The position numbers were made by a program, and so were the translations under genes. This document shows, piece by piece, positions 48,046 through 57,703 of a stretch of 64,000 nt of DNA. This DNA comes from Marinobacterium sediminicola (GTDB lineage: Bacteria; Pseudomonadota; Gammaproteobacteria; Pseudomonadales; Balneatricaceae), in the NCBI RefSeq assembly GCF_022343685.1, contig NZ_CP092123.1, positions 124,001 through 188,000 on the forward strand, in the 5' to 3' direction. Position 1 is the first letter of the stretch. Every line of letters begins with the position of its first letter. Below the pieces are notes generated by a model. It was not told where the DNA came from, did no database searches, and worked only from the letters and a program-made list of their open reading frames with translations.

Positions 48046-49212
48046 ATGAGCGTTTTGAAGATGACTGATCTGGATCTGGCCGGCAAGCGCGTGCTGATCC
48101 GTGAAGATCTCAATGTTCCGGTCAAGGATGGTCAGGTGACCTCCGACGCCCGTATCCGTGCTTCCCTGCCGACGATCGAAGTGGCACTGAAAGCCGGCGC
48201 CAAGGTGATGGTGATGTCTCACCTGGGACGTCCGACTGAAGGCGAATACGAAGAGAAATACTCGCTGGCACCGGTTGCCGAATACATCGGCAAGCTGTTG
48301 CAGCGTCCGGTGCCGTTGGTCAAGGACTGGCTGGATGGCGATTTCGAGGTGGAAGAGGGCGAACTGGTCCTGCTGGAAAACGTCCGCTTCAACCCGGGCG
48401 AGAAAAAGGACAACGAAGAGCTGTCCAGAAAGATGGCTGCACTGTGCGACGTCTACGTGATGGATGCCTTCGGCACGGCTCACCGCGCTCAGGCTTCGAC
48501 TCACGGCGTGGCCAAATTCGCCCCGATCGCCTGCGCGGGTCCGCTGCTGGCCAACGAACTGGACGCACTGGCCAAGGCGCTGGATAACCCGGCACGTCCG
48601 ATGGCGGCGATCGTCGGCGGTTCCAAGGTGTCAACCAAACTGGAAGTGCTGAACGCCCTGTCCGAGAAGTGTGACCAGCTGATCGTGGGTGGCGGTATCG
48701 CCAACACCTTCCTGGCCGCCGCCGGCAAGCCGGTGGGCAAGTCCCTGTGCGAGCATGACCTGATTCCGGCGGCCAAGGCGCTGATGGAAAAGGTCAACAT
48801 CCCGCTGCCGGTGGATGTGGTCGTGGCCAAGGAGTTCGCCGAGTCTGCCGAGGCCGTGATCAAGTCCGCCGATGATGTGGCCGAAGATGAAATGATCCTG
48901 GATATCGGTCCCGAATCTGCCAAGAACCTGGCAGGTCTGCTGACCAGCGCCGGTACCATCATCTGGAATGGTCCGGTTGGCGTATTCGAGTTCGATCAGT
49001 TTGGTGAAGGCACCAAGGCCCTGTCGCTGGCGATTGCCGACAGTGCCGGTTTCTCCATCGCCGGCGGTGGTGACACCCTGGCCGCGGTGGATAAATACGA
49101 CATCGCTGATAAGATTTCCTACATCTCCACCGGCGGCGGTGCTTTCCTTGAGTTTGTGGAAGGCAAGGTGCTGCCGGCAGTAGCCGTACTGGAAGCGCGC
49201 GCGGCGAAGTAA
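48046..49212 (+). CDS. pgk: Phosphoglycerate kinase
   Basis: Transfers phosphate from 1,3-bisphosphoglycerate to ADP in glycolysis, and runs in reverse in gluconeogenesis. The 388-residue protein shows [17 protein letters not shown] near residue 18, [10 protein letters not shown], the Gly-rich [21 protein letters not shown] (positions about 210-230) and the C-terminal [20 protein letters not shown] upstream of the second codon group reads normally. It lies 35 bases after epd and 34 before fba. Confidence 0.97.
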   Translation: MSVLKMTDLDLAGKRVLIREDLNVPVKDGQVTSDARIRASLPTIEVALKAGAKVMVMSHLGRPTEGEYEEKYSLAPVAEYIGKLLQRPVPLVKDWLDGDFEVEEGELVLLENVRFNPGEKKDNEELSRKMAALCDVYVMDAFGTAHRAQASTHGVAKFAPIACAGPLLANELDALAKALDNPARPMAAIVGGSKVSTKLEVLNALSEKCDQLIVGGGIANTFLAAAGKPVGKSLCEHDLIPAAKALMEKVNIPLPVDVVVAKEFAESAEAVIKSADDVAEDEMILDIGPESAKNLAGLLTSAGTIIWNGPVGVFEFDQFGEGTKALSLAIADSAGFSIAGGGDTLAAVDKYDIADKISYISTGGGAFLEFVEGKVLPAVAVLEARAAK

Positions 49213-49246
49213 GATTTTTTGATTAACCAATTCAAAGGGTGAAACC

Positions 49247-50311
49247 ATGGCTCTGATCTCCATGCGTCAGCTGCTGGACCATGCCGCCGAATATGGCTAC
49301 GGCATTCCGGCGTTCAACGTCAACAACCTGGAGCAGATGCGTGCGATCATGGAAGCGGCGGCCAAGACCGACTCTCCGGTGATCGTTCAGGCCTCTGCCG
49401 GTGCGCGCAAGTACGCGGGCTCCAACTTCCTGCGCCACATGATTCTGGCGGCGATCGAAGAGTTTCCGGATGTGCCTGTGTGCATGCACCAGGATCATGG
49501 CACCAGCCCGGCGGTGTGCCAGCGTTCAATCGCCATGGGTTTCTCGTCCGTGATGATGGACGGCTCCCTCGGTGAAGACGGCAAGACCCCAACCGACTAT
49601 GCCTACAACGTCGACGTGACACGTCGCACCGTTGAAATGGCGCATGCCTGTGGTGTCTCCGTGGAAGGTGAACTGGGCTGCCTGGGCTCACTGGAAACCG
49701 GACAGGCCGGTGAAGAGGATGGTATTGGTGCCGAGGGTATCCTGACCCACGACCAGATGCTGACCGATCCCGACGAAGCGGCTGATTTCGTCAAGGCGAC
49801 CAACGTGGATGCCCTGGCGATCGCGTGCGGTACCTCTCACGGTGCCTACAAGTTCACCAAGCCGCCGACAGGTGACATTCTGGCGATCGATCGCATCAAG
49901 GCGATCCATGAGCGCATCCCGACCACTCATCTGGTCATGCACGGTTCGTCCTCCGTACCTCAGGAGTGGCTGGCGGTGATCAACCAGTTCGGTGGCGAGA
50001 TTCCGGAAACCTACGGTGTGCCGGTTGAGCAGATCGTTGAAGGCATCAAGTACGGTGTGCGCAAGGTCAACATCGATACTGACCTGCGTCTGGCGTCTAC
50101 GGGTGCCGTACGTCGTTTCCTGGCGGAAAATCCGTCCGAATTCGACCCGCGCAAGTTCCTCAAGGCCACCATGCAGGCGATGAGCGACATCTGTATCGCT
50201 CGTTATGAAGCCTTCGGTACCGCCGGCCACGCCAGCAAGATCAAGGCGATTTCGCTGGAGAACATGGCTGAGCGTTACATGACCGGTGAGCTGGACGCCA
50301 AGATCAACTGA
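49247..50311 (+). CDS. fba: Fructose-bisphosphate aldolase, class II
   Basis: Zinc-dependent aldolase that splits or forms fructose 1,6-bisphosphate. The 354-residue length and sequence match the class II Calvin-cycle-type subgroup used by Pseudomonas. Zinc and catalytic residues are visible in [11 protein letters not shown] (about residues 78-88), [12 protein letters not shown], and [10 protein letters not shown]. The last gene of the tkt-epd-pgk-fba group, with a strong terminator after it. Confidence 0.95.
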   Translation: MALISMRQLLDHAAEYGYGIPAFNVNNLEQMRAIMEAAAKTDSPVIVQASAGARKYAGSNFLRHMILAAIEEFPDVPVCMHQDHGTSPAVCQRSIAMGFSSVMMDGSLGEDGKTPTDYAYNVDVTRRTVEMAHACGVSVEGELGCLGSLETGQAGEEDGIGAEGILTHDQMLTDPDEAADFVKATNVDALAIACGTSHGAYKFTKPPTGDILAIDRIKAIHERIPTTHLVMHGSSSVPQEWLAVINQFGGEIPETYGVPVEQIVEGIKYGVRKVNIDTDLRLASTGAVRRFLAENPSEFDPRKFLKATMQAMSDICIARYEAFGTAGHASKIKAISLENMAERYMTGELDAKIN

Positions 50312-50327
50312 TCGGTCGGCTTGTCTG

Positions 50328-50367
50328 AAAACCCGGCGTGGACCTCAGGGTCCAGCCGGGTTTTTTT
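50328..50367 (+). terminator. Rho-independent terminator of the epd-pgk-fba unit
   Basis: An outer stem AAACCCGGC / GCCGGGTTT encloses an inner stem TGGACC / GGTCCA, and is followed by a run of T residues. Confidence 0.9.
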
Positions 50368-50614
50368 CTGCCTGTTGTTCAGAGAGGATATGATGTCGCT
50401 TAAGTGAGACTGTATAAGTCATTGATTTATATAGGGCGCGAATATGAATGCAGGATGAATCAGGCAAATGGCGACACTTGTTGTTGTTCCTGGGTCCAGG
50501 TTATCGGCTCAAACGGGAAGGCTTTCTTTTAAGTGTATGTTTTTAAAAATTAAATTTAAATTTGGCACAGTATTTGTTTAATCAGGCTAGCTGTCATAGA
50601 AAGGAGTAAACAGG
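50368..50614. other. AT-rich intergenic region before two small envelope genes
   Basis: After the fba terminator there are about 250 bases without a gene. The stretch 50541-50580 is strikingly AT-rich (runs of A and T) compared with its surroundings and ends in the possible sigma-54 promoter. No tRNA or other RNA gene was seen in it. Confidence 0.6.
50563..50578 (+). promoter_or_regulatory. Possible sigma-54 promoter
   Basis: TGGCAC, five bases, then TTGTT matches the -24/-12 consensus except that the usual GC at -12 is GT. Transcription would start near 50588, 27 bases before the ATG of the 91-residue protein. It is preceded by AT-rich DNA as bendable promoters often are. Weaker evidence than for dctP. 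Confidence 0.45.
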
Positions 50615-50890
50615 ATGGTACGTCTGACACTGGTATTGACCGTGATGCTGGCGGTGATCGGGTTGCCGGAAGCCCTGAAGCCGTTGTTGCCGAACAATGA
50701 GCCGCGTCTGGTGATTCTCACCAGCGGTGAAGAACCCTACGTCATCAACCCGGATGCTCGTGAACATGTCGAGCTGCCGGTGCCGCTCAAGCAACCTGAA
50801 GCCTTGTTGCCCACGGAGCAGCTTAATGGCCCACAGTTGAGCCAGCTTCAGCCCTATGCCGAGCAGTTGATCACCGACAGCCAGAGCTGA
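50615..50890 (+). CDS. Small secreted-type protein of unknown function
   Basis: A 91-residue protein I do not recognise. It has a hydrophobic N-terminus (about residues 3-17) that could be a signal peptide or membrane anchor, followed by a proline- and leucine-rich hydrophilic part containing ILTSGEEPYVINPD. The start is well supported by AAAGGAG six to eight bases before the ATG. It sits just behind a possible sigma-54 promoter and 9 bases before a lipoprotein gene, so the two probably form an operon. Confidence 0.65.
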   Translation: MVRLTLVLTVMLAVIGLPEALKPLLPNNEPRLVILTSGEEPYVINPDAREHVELPVPLKQPEALLPTEQLNGPQLSQLQPYAEQLITDSQS

Positions 50891-50899
50891 GGAGGTTCG

Positions 50900-51331
50900 A
50901 TGATGAACACGCGCACGTTGAGCGTTGCCATATTGAGCCTGTCACTGGTGCTGAGTGGCTGTGGCACTATCATGCACCCCGAGCGCAAAGGGCAGGTCAG
51001 TGGCCGCATTGATCCTGGTGTGGCGGTCCTGGATGGTATCGGCCTGTTATTCTTTTTCGTACCGGGTGTCATTGCTTTTGCCGTGGATTTCAGCAACGGC
51101 ACCATCTACCTGCCGGGTGGGCGTAGCGCCGATGCGGGTAGTCCGGACAGCAGCCGGCAGATCAGCTTTGAGGGACACCCGGACCGGGATGAGCTGGAAC
51201 GTCTGCTCAAGTCTCAGGCGGGTATTGAAGTAGAACTGGATCGGGCGCTGGTGCTGACCCCCGATCAGTATCTTGCCCTGCATGGCAGTACCGGCCAGCA
51301 AGGTAAGGCCCCCGCGTCCTTGATCCTCTAA
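50900..51331 (+). CDS. Lipoprotein of unknown function, conserved type
   Basis: A 143-residue predicted lipoprotein. The signal peptide ends in a lipobox LSGC with acceptor Cys near residue 21, followed by GTIMHPERKGQVSGRIDPGV and a hydrophobic stretch LLFFFVPGVIAFAVDFSNGTIYLP. This pattern is one I know from uncharacterised Pseudomonas-type lipoproteins, but no function is established. A strong GAGGAGG ribosome site precedes two tandem ATG codons; either could be used. Confidence 0.8.
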   Translation: MMNTRTLSVAILSLSLVLSGCGTIMHPERKGQVSGRIDPGVAVLDGIGLLFFFVPGVIAFAVDFSNGTIYLPGGRSADAGSPDSSRQISFEGHPDRDELERLLKSQAGIEVELDRALVLTPDQYLALHGSTGQQGKAPASLIL

Positions 51332-51396
51332 ACGGCAGTGTCGCCAACCGGCTGACGGGGTATGCTAGGCTGTTTGCTCAGCTGAAAGGATTTATC

Positions 51397-52275
51397 ATGC
51401 CCTACCTGATAGCGGTCACCCTGCTGTGGGCCCTGTCATTCAGCCTGATCGGCGAATATCTTGCCGGTCAGGTCGACAGTTACTTTGCCGTGCTGACCCG
51501 CGTGGTTCTTGCCGGTGCTCTTTTTCTCCCGCTTTTGCGACCCGCGCGATTACCCGCAGGCCTGATGCTGGGCGTGACAGGGGTCGGAGCCTTGCAGTTC
51601 GGTCTGACCTATATCTGTCTCTACCTCTCCTTCGAGTACCTCAGTGTGCCTGAAGTACTGCTGTTCACCATTTTCACACCGCTTTACGTGGCCCTGATCG
51701 ATAATCTGCTGCAGCGGCGGTTCAGTATTGCCCCGCTGGTGTCGACGCTGGTTGCGGTCATTGGTGCGGCCATCATTCGTTACGATCAGGTCAGTGATGA
51801 CTTTGTGCGCGGCTTTTTGCTGCTTCAGTTGGCCAATCTGACCTTTGCGGCGGGCCAGGTCGGCTATGCACATCTGATCCGGCACTATGACCAAAGCGGT
51901 CGCCAGAGCTGGCACAGTTTTGGTTTCTTTTTTATCGGTGCCTTTCTGCTGGTGCTGCCCGCCTGGTTGCTGCTGGGCGATATGGCCAAGCTGCCGCAGA
52001 CGACTGTGCACTGGAGCGTATTGGGCTGGCTGGGCCTGGTAGCTTCGGGCCTTGGATTCTTCTTCTGGAATCGTGGTGCAACCCTGGTGGATGCGGGGAC
52101 GCTGGGTATCATGAACAATGCCTTGATCCCGGCCGGGCTGGTGGTCAATCTGCTGATCTGGAATCGCGACGCGGACCTGCCCCGTCTGCTGATTGGGGGT
52201 GGTGTCATTCTGGCTTCCATCTGGCTTAACACGGCCTGGCCACGCTGGTTTCCGCGTGGTACCCGGTGGGCATGA
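51397..52275 (+). CDS. EamA/DMT-family transporter
   Basis: Inner-membrane carrier of the drug/metabolite transporter superfamily, 292 residues with about ten hydrophobic segments in two EamA halves (about 2-130 and 145-285). Characteristic pieces are LLWALSFSLIGEYLAG at the start and SGLGFFFWNRGATLVDAGTLGIMNNALIPAG in the second half. It looks like the amino-acid-exporter subgroup, but the substrate cannot be named. Own AAGGA ribosome site; the gene appears to stand alone. Confidence 0.88.
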   Translation: MPYLIAVTLLWALSFSLIGEYLAGQVDSYFAVLTRVVLAGALFLPLLRPARLPAGLMLGVTGVGALQFGLTYICLYLSFEYLSVPEVLLFTIFTPLYVALIDNLLQRRFSIAPLVSTLVAVIGAAIIRYDQVSDDFVRGFLLLQLANLTFAAGQVGYAHLIRHYDQSGRQSWHSFGFFFIGAFLLVLPAWLLLGDMAKLPQTTVHWSVLGWLGLVASGLGFFFWNRGATLVDAGTLGIMNNALIPAGLVVNLLIWNRDADLPRLLIGGGVILASIWLNTAWPRWFPRGTRWA

Positions 52276-52333
52276 TCCGGCCATCGATAATTATCCTATA
52301 GTGGAAAAAGTACGCCTGAACAGGGGATAGCGT

Positions 52334-53725
52334 ATGGAGCGTTGGAGCACCACCCGTTACAGCGGGTTGAAACTGTCAGAGTTGATCAGTGCGCTATCCC
52401 ATGCGCTGGACATGACCGAGGGACAGCCTCCGGGGCATTGCGTGCGCTGTTGCTGGATCGGCATGCAACTGGCCGAACCGCTGGGGCTGGATGCCGATGC
52501 CCGCTGGGAGCTGTATTACACCCTGCTGCTCAAGGATCTGGGGTGCAGCAGCAATGCGGCACGCATCTGCGAACTGTACGGCACCGATGACCTGAGCTTC
52601 AAACGGGACTTCAAATGGGTCAACGGCAGTCTGGGTCAGGTGGTCAGTTTCCTGCTCAGGCATACCGGCCGGGATCAGGGTATTGCCGAGCAATTCAAGC
52701 GCTTGCTGCGTGTGGTGCGTGATGGCAAGACCCTGGCGACAGAGTTAACCAGAACCCGCTGTGAGCGCGGTGCCGCCATTGCGCGTGATCTGGGTTTCAG
52801 TGAAGCCGTGGCCAGCGGTATCCACAGTCTGGACGAGCACTGGAGCGGCAGCGGTCGTCCCGAGGGACTGGCCGGTGACGCCATACCCCTGTATGCACGT
52901 ATTGCCCTGCTGGCGCAGGTGGTGGATGTGTTTTATACCGCAGCAGGCCCCGAGGCCGCACTGACAGAGGCTCGTGAGCGGCGAGGACACTGGTTTGATC
53001 CTGAACTGGTGGATGCACTGGAACGGGTCGCGGCTCGCCCTGACTTCTGGTCCTCACTCGCCAGCGACGACCTGATGGAGCAGATTTTGACGCTGCCCCC
53101 GGCAGATCATGAGTGGCTGGTGGACGATGATTGTCTGGATCGGATCGCAGCCGCCTTCGGCCAGGTGGTGGACGCCAAGAGTCCCTATACCGCTGGACAC
53201 AGTGAGCGGGTCGCACTGTACACGGACCTTATCGCGGTGCAGCTGGGTTTGCCGGATGAGCGACGGCGCTGGTTGCGGCGAGGGGCTCTGCTGCACGATA
53301 TCGGCAAGCTGGGGGTCAGTAACAGTATCCTGGACAAGCCGGGCAAACTGGATGAGGACGAGTGGCGGCAGGTGCAAAACCATGCCCGCTTCACGGAAGA
53401 AATCTTGTCACGTATTGCGGCGTTTGCGGAGCTATCACAGGTTGCCGGTGCCCACCATGAGCGAATGGATGGCAAGGGCTATCCCCGTGGACTCAAGGAT
53501 GAACAAATCTCACTGGAAACCCGGATCATCACAACGGCCGACATCTTTGATGCCATTACGGCCGAACGACCCTACAGGGGTGCCATTCCAGTGCCCAGAG
53601 CATTGGAAATGATGGCCGAGAATCTGCATTCCGCGATTGATCTGCGCTGCTTTGAAGCGCTGCAGCAGGCCTTGGAAAGGGTAGCGACGGGTGAGCAGGA
53701 AGGTGTGTTGGCGCTGATCGACTGA
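52334..53725 (+). CDS. HD-GYP domain protein (predicted c-di-GMP phosphodiesterase)
   Basis: A 463-residue cytoplasmic protein with two HD-type halves. The C-terminal half has a complete HD-GYP signature: HSERVALYTDLIAVQLG, the HD pair in ALLHDIGKLG, and HHERMDGKGYPRGL followed by DIFDAITAERPYR. This supports cyclic di-GMP hydrolysis. The N-terminal half looks like a degenerate HD domain: the usual His-Asp is Lys-Asp in LLLKDLGCSSN. No receiver, PAS or membrane segment is present, so the signal it senses is unknown. A terminator hairpin follows. Confidence 0.9.
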   Translation: MERWSTTRYSGLKLSELISALSHALDMTEGQPPGHCVRCCWIGMQLAEPLGLDADARWELYYTLLLKDLGCSSNAARICELYGTDDLSFKRDFKWVNGSLGQVVSFLLRHTGRDQGIAEQFKRLLRVVRDGKTLATELTRTRCERGAAIARDLGFSEAVASGIHSLDEHWSGSGRPEGLAGDAIPLYARIALLAQVVDVFYTAAGPEAALTEARERRGHWFDPELVDALERVAARPDFWSSLASDDLMEQILTLPPADHEWLVDDDCLDRIAAAFGQVVDAKSPYTAGHSERVALYTDLIAVQLGLPDERRRWLRRGALLHDIGKLGVSNSILDKPGKLDEDEWRQVQNHARFTEEILSRIAAFAELSQVAGAHHERMDGKGYPRGLKDEQISLETRIITTADIFDAITAERPYRGAIPVPRALEMMAENLHSAIDLRCFEALQQALERVATGEQEGVLALID

Positions 53726-53752
53726 AGGGGCGGACCAATAGATGCCGCCCCT
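53726..53752. terminator. Hairpin after the HD-GYP gene
   Basis: Arms AGGGGCGG and CCGCCCCT with an 11-base loop start right after the stop codon and end before the next, convergent gene. Confidence 0.65.
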
Positions 53753-53760
53753 GCGTCTAC

Positions 53761-53946
53761 TCAGTGTACCAGTGCTGAAGCGCCGGCCAGAGGGCGGCGT
53801 GGCTTGACCATGCGAGCGATGTTGCGAACCAGAGACTTGATGCCGTTCGCGATGAATTCGGCGCGCTCGCGGCGAGCCTGTTCAACATAGTAATCCACGT
53901 CTACCAGACCATTCTGTGTCATTACCATGCGGTTGAAGTCGGACAT
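53761..53946 (-). CDS. Small basic protein of unknown function
   Basis: A 61-residue protein I cannot name. It has an N-terminal MSDFNRMVMTQNGLVDVDYYVEQARRER, a short amphipathic helix, and a basic C-terminal part (KSLVRNIARMVKPRRP). Small proteins with a similar opening occur beside GcvA-type LysR genes in other marine gammaproteobacteria as far as I recall, but I have no function for them. A GGAG site lies at good spacing before the ATG. It is divergent from the LysR gene, across 129 bases that should hold both promoters. Confidence 0.6.
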   Translation of the reverse strand: MSDFNRMVMTQNGLVDVDYYVEQARRERAEFIANGIKSLVRNIARMVKPRRPLAGASALVH

Positions 53947-54075
53947 TTTAGAGTAGAGCTCCTTAAGTGGGCAGTTAATTGACGGGGCTAATACTAAGGT
54001 CTAAAGATGTGGGCGACAAAGGATAGATTTTCAGGCTATAGTTGAGAAAAACTAAACAGTCAGAGGAGACATCCC

Positions 54076-54987
54076 ATTCGTCGCCTGCCACCCCTCAATG
54101 CCCTGCGCAGTTTCGAGTCTGCCGCCCGCAATCAGAGCTTCAACGAGGCCGCGGAGGAGCTGTGCGTGACGCCTTCTGCGATCAGTCATCAGATCAAGTC
54201 ACTTGAAGAATTCTTGGGCTTGAAGCTGTTTCGTCGCGAACGCCGGCAGGTGAGCCTGACCGCTGCCGGTGAACGGTATTTGCCGTCGGTCCAGCTGGCG
54301 CTGGACGAAGTCGAAAGTGCGACGCGACGGTTGATGACGTCTCCCAACCTCAGTGCGGTCAACATCAGTGTGGCCCCGGCGTTTCTCAGTCGCTGGCTGG
54401 TGCCGCGAATCTCCCGCTTCCAGGAACAGTATCCCGATGTGGAGCTCAGGTTCAGTGCCACCACCGGCTATGTGGACTTCGAACACTCCGATACGGACAT
54501 GGCGGTGTATTACGGCGAAGGCGACTGGAAGGGGGTGGATATTCACTTCCTGCGTCATCTGGTGTCGACGCCGGTGTGCAGCCCGGCGCTGATGCAAGGG
54601 TTAGTTGAGCCGCGGGACCTGCTCAACAAGACCCTGATTCATGTCAGCGGACGACGTCAGGAGTGGCCGCAGATCCTGAACCAGCTGGGCATTCGTGCCA
54701 CTGCACTGACGCGTACCATGTCGTTCTCGAGCACGGCGCTGGCAGTGTCCGCGGCTATTGAAGGTATCGGTATTGCCCTGGCGGACAGGGCGCTGGTGCA
54801 GCGGGAACTGGACTCGGGACAGCTGGTGATCCCGTTCGATGTCACCCTGGACAAGCCCAAGGGATTCTATCTGGTGTATCAGGAAAAACGCCCCCTGACC
54901 TATGGCATGGAGGCGTTTCGTGACTGGATCCTGGCTGAAATGCAGCAGGATCTGACACCGGCTGGCGGAGAGGGCACTACACCTTGA
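54076..54987 (+). CDS. LysR-family regulator, GcvA type, with apparent ATT start
   Basis: A 303-residue LysR regulator of the GcvA/AmpR subgroup. The helix-turn-helix is in [19 protein letters not shown] and [17 protein letters not shown], and the effector domain has [19 protein letters not shown]. The frame has no ATG, GTG or TTG between the upstream stop (54043) and a GTG at 54166, yet starting there would remove part of the DNA-binding domain. An ATT at 54076 is placed seven bases after AGGAG and gives the family N-terminus [14 protein letters not shown]. Its target is likely the divergent small gene or its own promoter. Confidence 0.85.
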   Translation: MRRLPPLNALRSFESAARNQSFNEAAEELCVTPSAISHQIKSLEEFLGLKLFRRERRQVSLTAAGERYLPSVQLALDEVESATRRLMTSPNLSAVNISVAPAFLSRWLVPRISRFQEQYPDVELRFSATTGYVDFEHSDTDMAVYYGEGDWKGVDIHFLRHLVSTPVCSPALMQGLVEPRDLLNKTLIHVSGRRQEWPQILNQLGIRATALTRTMSFSSTALAVSAAIEGIGIALADRALVQRELDSGQLVIPFDVTLDKPKGFYLVYQEKRPLTYGMEAFRDWILAEMQQDLTPAGGEGTTP

Positions 54988-56860
54988 AGCGCCCCAGCTG
55001 CTGGCTCTGCTGCTGGCTGAGGGTGTTCATGGTCTGACACAGCTCGGTCTGCTGTTCGGCGCCATTGGACACCTGTTGGCTCAGATCCCGAATGTTGGTG
55101 GTGTTGCGGTTGATCTCTTCAGTGGTTGAACTCTGTTCTTCAGCCGCGGTAGCGATCTGCACCGTCATCTCGTTGATGGAGCGGATGCTGTCACGAATGC
55201 TGGCCAGAGACTCACTGGCTTTCTGGGCGTAACTCTGGGTCTCCAACGCGCGATCCGTGTTGTCGCGGATGCTGCTTTCGGCGTTGGCGACTCCCTGTTG
55301 CAGCTGCTCGATCATGCCGCGAATCTCGGTGGTGGACTGCTGGGTGCGGGACGCGAGTGCCCGGACCTCATCTGCGACAACGGCAAAACCGCGACCCAGA
55401 TCACCTGCGCGTGCGGCCTCGATGGCGGCATTCAGGGCCAGCAGATTGGTCTGCTCGGAGATATCCACAATGGTGGTCAGAATCGACTCGATGTTATTGC
55501 TGTAGAGAGTGAGCTGGTTGATGTTGGCCATGGCATGATTCATGTCCGCCACCAGTGAGTCGATGGCATTGCGGGTCTGTTCAACGACCCGGGCACCGTC
55601 CTGAGCGGATCGATCTGCTTCTTGTGCGGCCTCTGCGGTAGTTTGGGCATTTTGGGCAACCTGGTGGGCGGTCGCTGACATTTGATGCATCGCCGTGGCC
55701 AACTGGTCCAGTTCGTCCAGCTGCTGGCGAATGTGCGAGGTGGAGGTGGCGGCAGAGTCAGCTGTATTGGCCGCCTTTTCCTGCATGCTCGCGGCTTCCC
55801 GCTTGATCTCGCTGATCAGACTCTGCAGGTAGGAGATGAAACTGTCGAAGGATTTGGCAAGCCCGCCGAACTCATCTCTGGACTCCAGGTTGAGGCGCTG
55901 AGTCAGGTCGCCGCCGCCCTGACTGATTTCACCCAGCGCCTGGGTCAGGCGTCCCAGTGGTGCCAGAATACGCTGCATCAGCAGGTAGAGGACGACACAG
56001 CTCAATAGAGTACTTAATACCGCACCGGCGATGGCCCAGAGGCCGAATTCGTTGGCGTCGGCCATGACCTTGCTCTCATCCAGCATTACACCGATCAGCC
56101 AGTCACGACCGGGCAGGTCCGCTACCGGCTGGAACGCCAGTAACTGAGTGCTGCCCTGCAGCTCGATCGGCTGCAGACGGGCGTTGAATTTGGAGGGTTT
56201 CTGCCCCAGAAGCGTTGCCAGTGGTTTGCCGTTGAGCTCGGTGTTCGGATGGCTGATGATGTTGCCGTCTCGGCTGACCAGAAAGGCGTAGCCCGTGCCG
56301 TTGAAGTTGATTGCATTAATGGTTTCGGCGACGGAGGTGAGGCTGATGTCCCCGCCAATGGCTCCTACAAACTGCCCCTTGTCAGTCAATCGGGCAACCG
56401 CCGAGATGAGGATATTGCCGGTTTCGGAGTCGGCATAGGGTGCAGTGAGTACGGCTTCATTATTATCCCTGGCGACCGGGTACCAGGGGCGTTGGCGAGC
56501 GTCCCAGGTCGGGGGAGGGTTCCAGCTGTCATCATTCTTGATCGCCTTGCCGTCAGTCTCCAGACCTCCGAAAACCAGCAAAAACTGCTGCTTCAGCACC
56601 GGGGCGGCGAACATCCAGTCGATGCTGTCCTGACTGAAATCGGCCGAGATGGTTTCTGCCATCAGGTTGATCAGATCGAGCTTGGCGTTGAGCCAGTAAC
56701 TGACCTCATGGCTGAGCGAGGTGGACGCCTCTCTGACACTGTCTTCGGCCTTGGTGTAAAGCGCCGAGCGCACCGAGTTGTACTGGAAAATTGAGAAAGC
56801 AGTGAAGGCGATAATCACAACCAGGGACGCCGCCAATGCAACCTTATGAGCTACTTTCAT
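54977..56860 (-). CDS. Methyl-accepting chemotaxis protein with dCache-type sensor
   Basis: Membrane chemoreceptor of 627 residues. TM1 lies near 8-28, a periplasmic sensor of about 240 residues shows dCache features ([15 protein letters not shown] and [19 protein letters not shown]), TM2 is near 276-298, then HAMP and a complete signalling domain with [23 protein letters not shown]. Dicarboxylate, amino acid or amine ligands are usual for this sensor type; which applies is unknown. Its 3' end overlaps the LysR gene by 11 bases on the opposite strand. A FliA-like promoter may lie upstream. Confidence 0.92.
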   Translation of the reverse strand: MKVAHKVALAASLVVIIAFTAFSIFQYNSVRSALYTKAEDSVREASTSLSHEVSYWLNAKLDLINLMAETISADFSQDSIDWMFAAPVLKQQFLLVFGGLETDGKAIKNDDSWNPPPTWDARQRPWYPVARDNNEAVLTAPYADSETGNILISAVARLTDKGQFVGAIGGDISLTSVAETINAINFNGTGYAFLVSRDGNIISHPNTELNGKPLATLLGQKPSKFNARLQPIELQGSTQLLAFQPVADLPGRDWLIGVMLDESKVMADANEFGLWAIAGAVLSTLLSCVVLYLLMQRILAPLGRLTQALGEISQGGGDLTQRLNLESRDEFGGLAKSFDSFISYLQSLISEIKREAASMQEKAANTADSAATSTSHIRQQLDELDQLATAMHQMSATAHQVAQNAQTTAEAAQEADRSAQDGARVVEQTRNAIDSLVADMNHAMANINQLTLYSNNIESILTTIVDISEQTNLLALNAAIEAARAGDLGRGFAVVADEVRALASRTQQSTTEIRGMIEQLQQGVANAESSIRDNTDRALETQSYAQKASESLASIRDSIRSINEMTVQIATAAEEQSSTTEEINRNTTNIRDLSQQVSNGAEQQTELCQTMNTLSQQQSQQLGRFKV

Positions 56861-56955
56861 GTTGGAATAACCTCTGTAGCAGCAAATGGGTATGGGTGGC
56901 TCGTCCCTGAACAGACTTCTTCAGAAAATGTATGTCAAAAGTGAGAGTTCGTAAA

Positions 56956-56983
56956 ATATGGGCAGGGTTAGGCCGAGACTTTC
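56956..56983 (-). promoter_or_regulatory. Possible FliA (sigma-28) promoter of the dCache chemoreceptor
   Basis: Reading the minus strand, GAAAGTCT at the -35 side and GCCCATAT at the -10 side each match six of eight consensus positions (TAAAGTTT and GCCGATAA), separated by 12 rather than 11 bases. It is about 96 bases before the ATG. Weak support. Confidence 0.3.
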
Positions 56984-57026
56984 AGGCGGGCGACTTGCGG
57001 CAGCAGGGTAGGAGGAAGGGAGAGGT

Positions 57027-57054
57027 GGACGAGCCGAGGATGGGTGGCTCGTCC
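57027..57054 (-). terminator. Hairpin downstream of the YbjN-domain gene
   Basis: Arms GGACGAGCC and GGCTCGTCC with a 10-base loop lie 16 bases past the stop of the YbjN gene, reading left. A 15-base copy of part of it, ATGGGTGGCTCGTCC, recurs at 56892-56906. No T-run. Confidence 0.5.
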
Positions 57055-57070
57055 TGAGAGCTGACAGCGA

Positions 57071-57529
57071 TCAGTTGTCGATATGCTGTTCGAACTCTTT
57101 CATGGTCAGCATCCACCAGTCGATGGTGTCATCGAAGTTCTCGCGGCTGACGCCGTACTTGAGGTTGACTACCATCTCGATGTTGGGATCGCCATCGCTG
57201 TCCAGATAGGCCTTGCCGTAGCGCTTGGTCTGATTCCACTCGTTGATGCGGCTCATGGAGACGTTATAGCCGGACCAGGCGGCGGAAAACTGAACGTCAT
57301 TGCAGTTACGGCTGTCGTTGCAGCCATAGAAGTAGATGCCGTATTTGCTGCCGTTGATACGGCCCGTGATCAGCGGATCACCGTAGTCATCCTTTTCCAG
57401 AGTCGCTGAGCCGAAGCCTCGCACCAGCTGTACGAGTTTTTCCGGGTCGGTGGCATCGATCAGGGGTGCTGCCTGTACACTCGTCACACTCAGTCCCGCT
57501 GCGAGCAGCATGGTCGGTATCGCTTTCAT
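57071..57529 (-). CDS. Secreted YbjN-domain protein
   Basis: A 152-residue protein with a signal peptide (about residues 1-20, MKAIPTMLLAAGLSVTSVQA) and a YbjN-type domain; it has two Cys (YGCNDSRNCND) that may form a disulfide. YbjN proteins are small and widespread with no settled biochemical role. The ATG at 57529 is preceded by GGAG at six bases, which favours it over ATG codons upstream. It stands alone, divergent from srkA, with a hairpin behind it. Confidence 0.8.
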   Translation of the reverse strand: MKAIPTMLLAAGLSVTSVQAAPLIDATDPEKLVQLVRGFGSATLEKDDYGDPLITGRINGSKYGIYFYGCNDSRNCNDVQFSAAWSGYNVSMSRINEWNQTKRYGKAYLDSDGDPNIEMVVNLKYGVSRENFDDTIDWWMLTMKEFEQHIDN

Positions 57530-57703
57530 CGGTCGCTCCATGTGTTGATGTCTGCCGCCATTATTGCGCATATGAGCATGACAGGGTACCCCGAACCACG
57601 GCTGCGTTGATCTGGGGCGCGGAGTGGGTCTGCTGCATGAATAGTTGGAGCCGAAGGCAGGGGCAGGGCTAGAATAGGGGTTTGTTCACTCTGCAGGTGC
57701 GCC

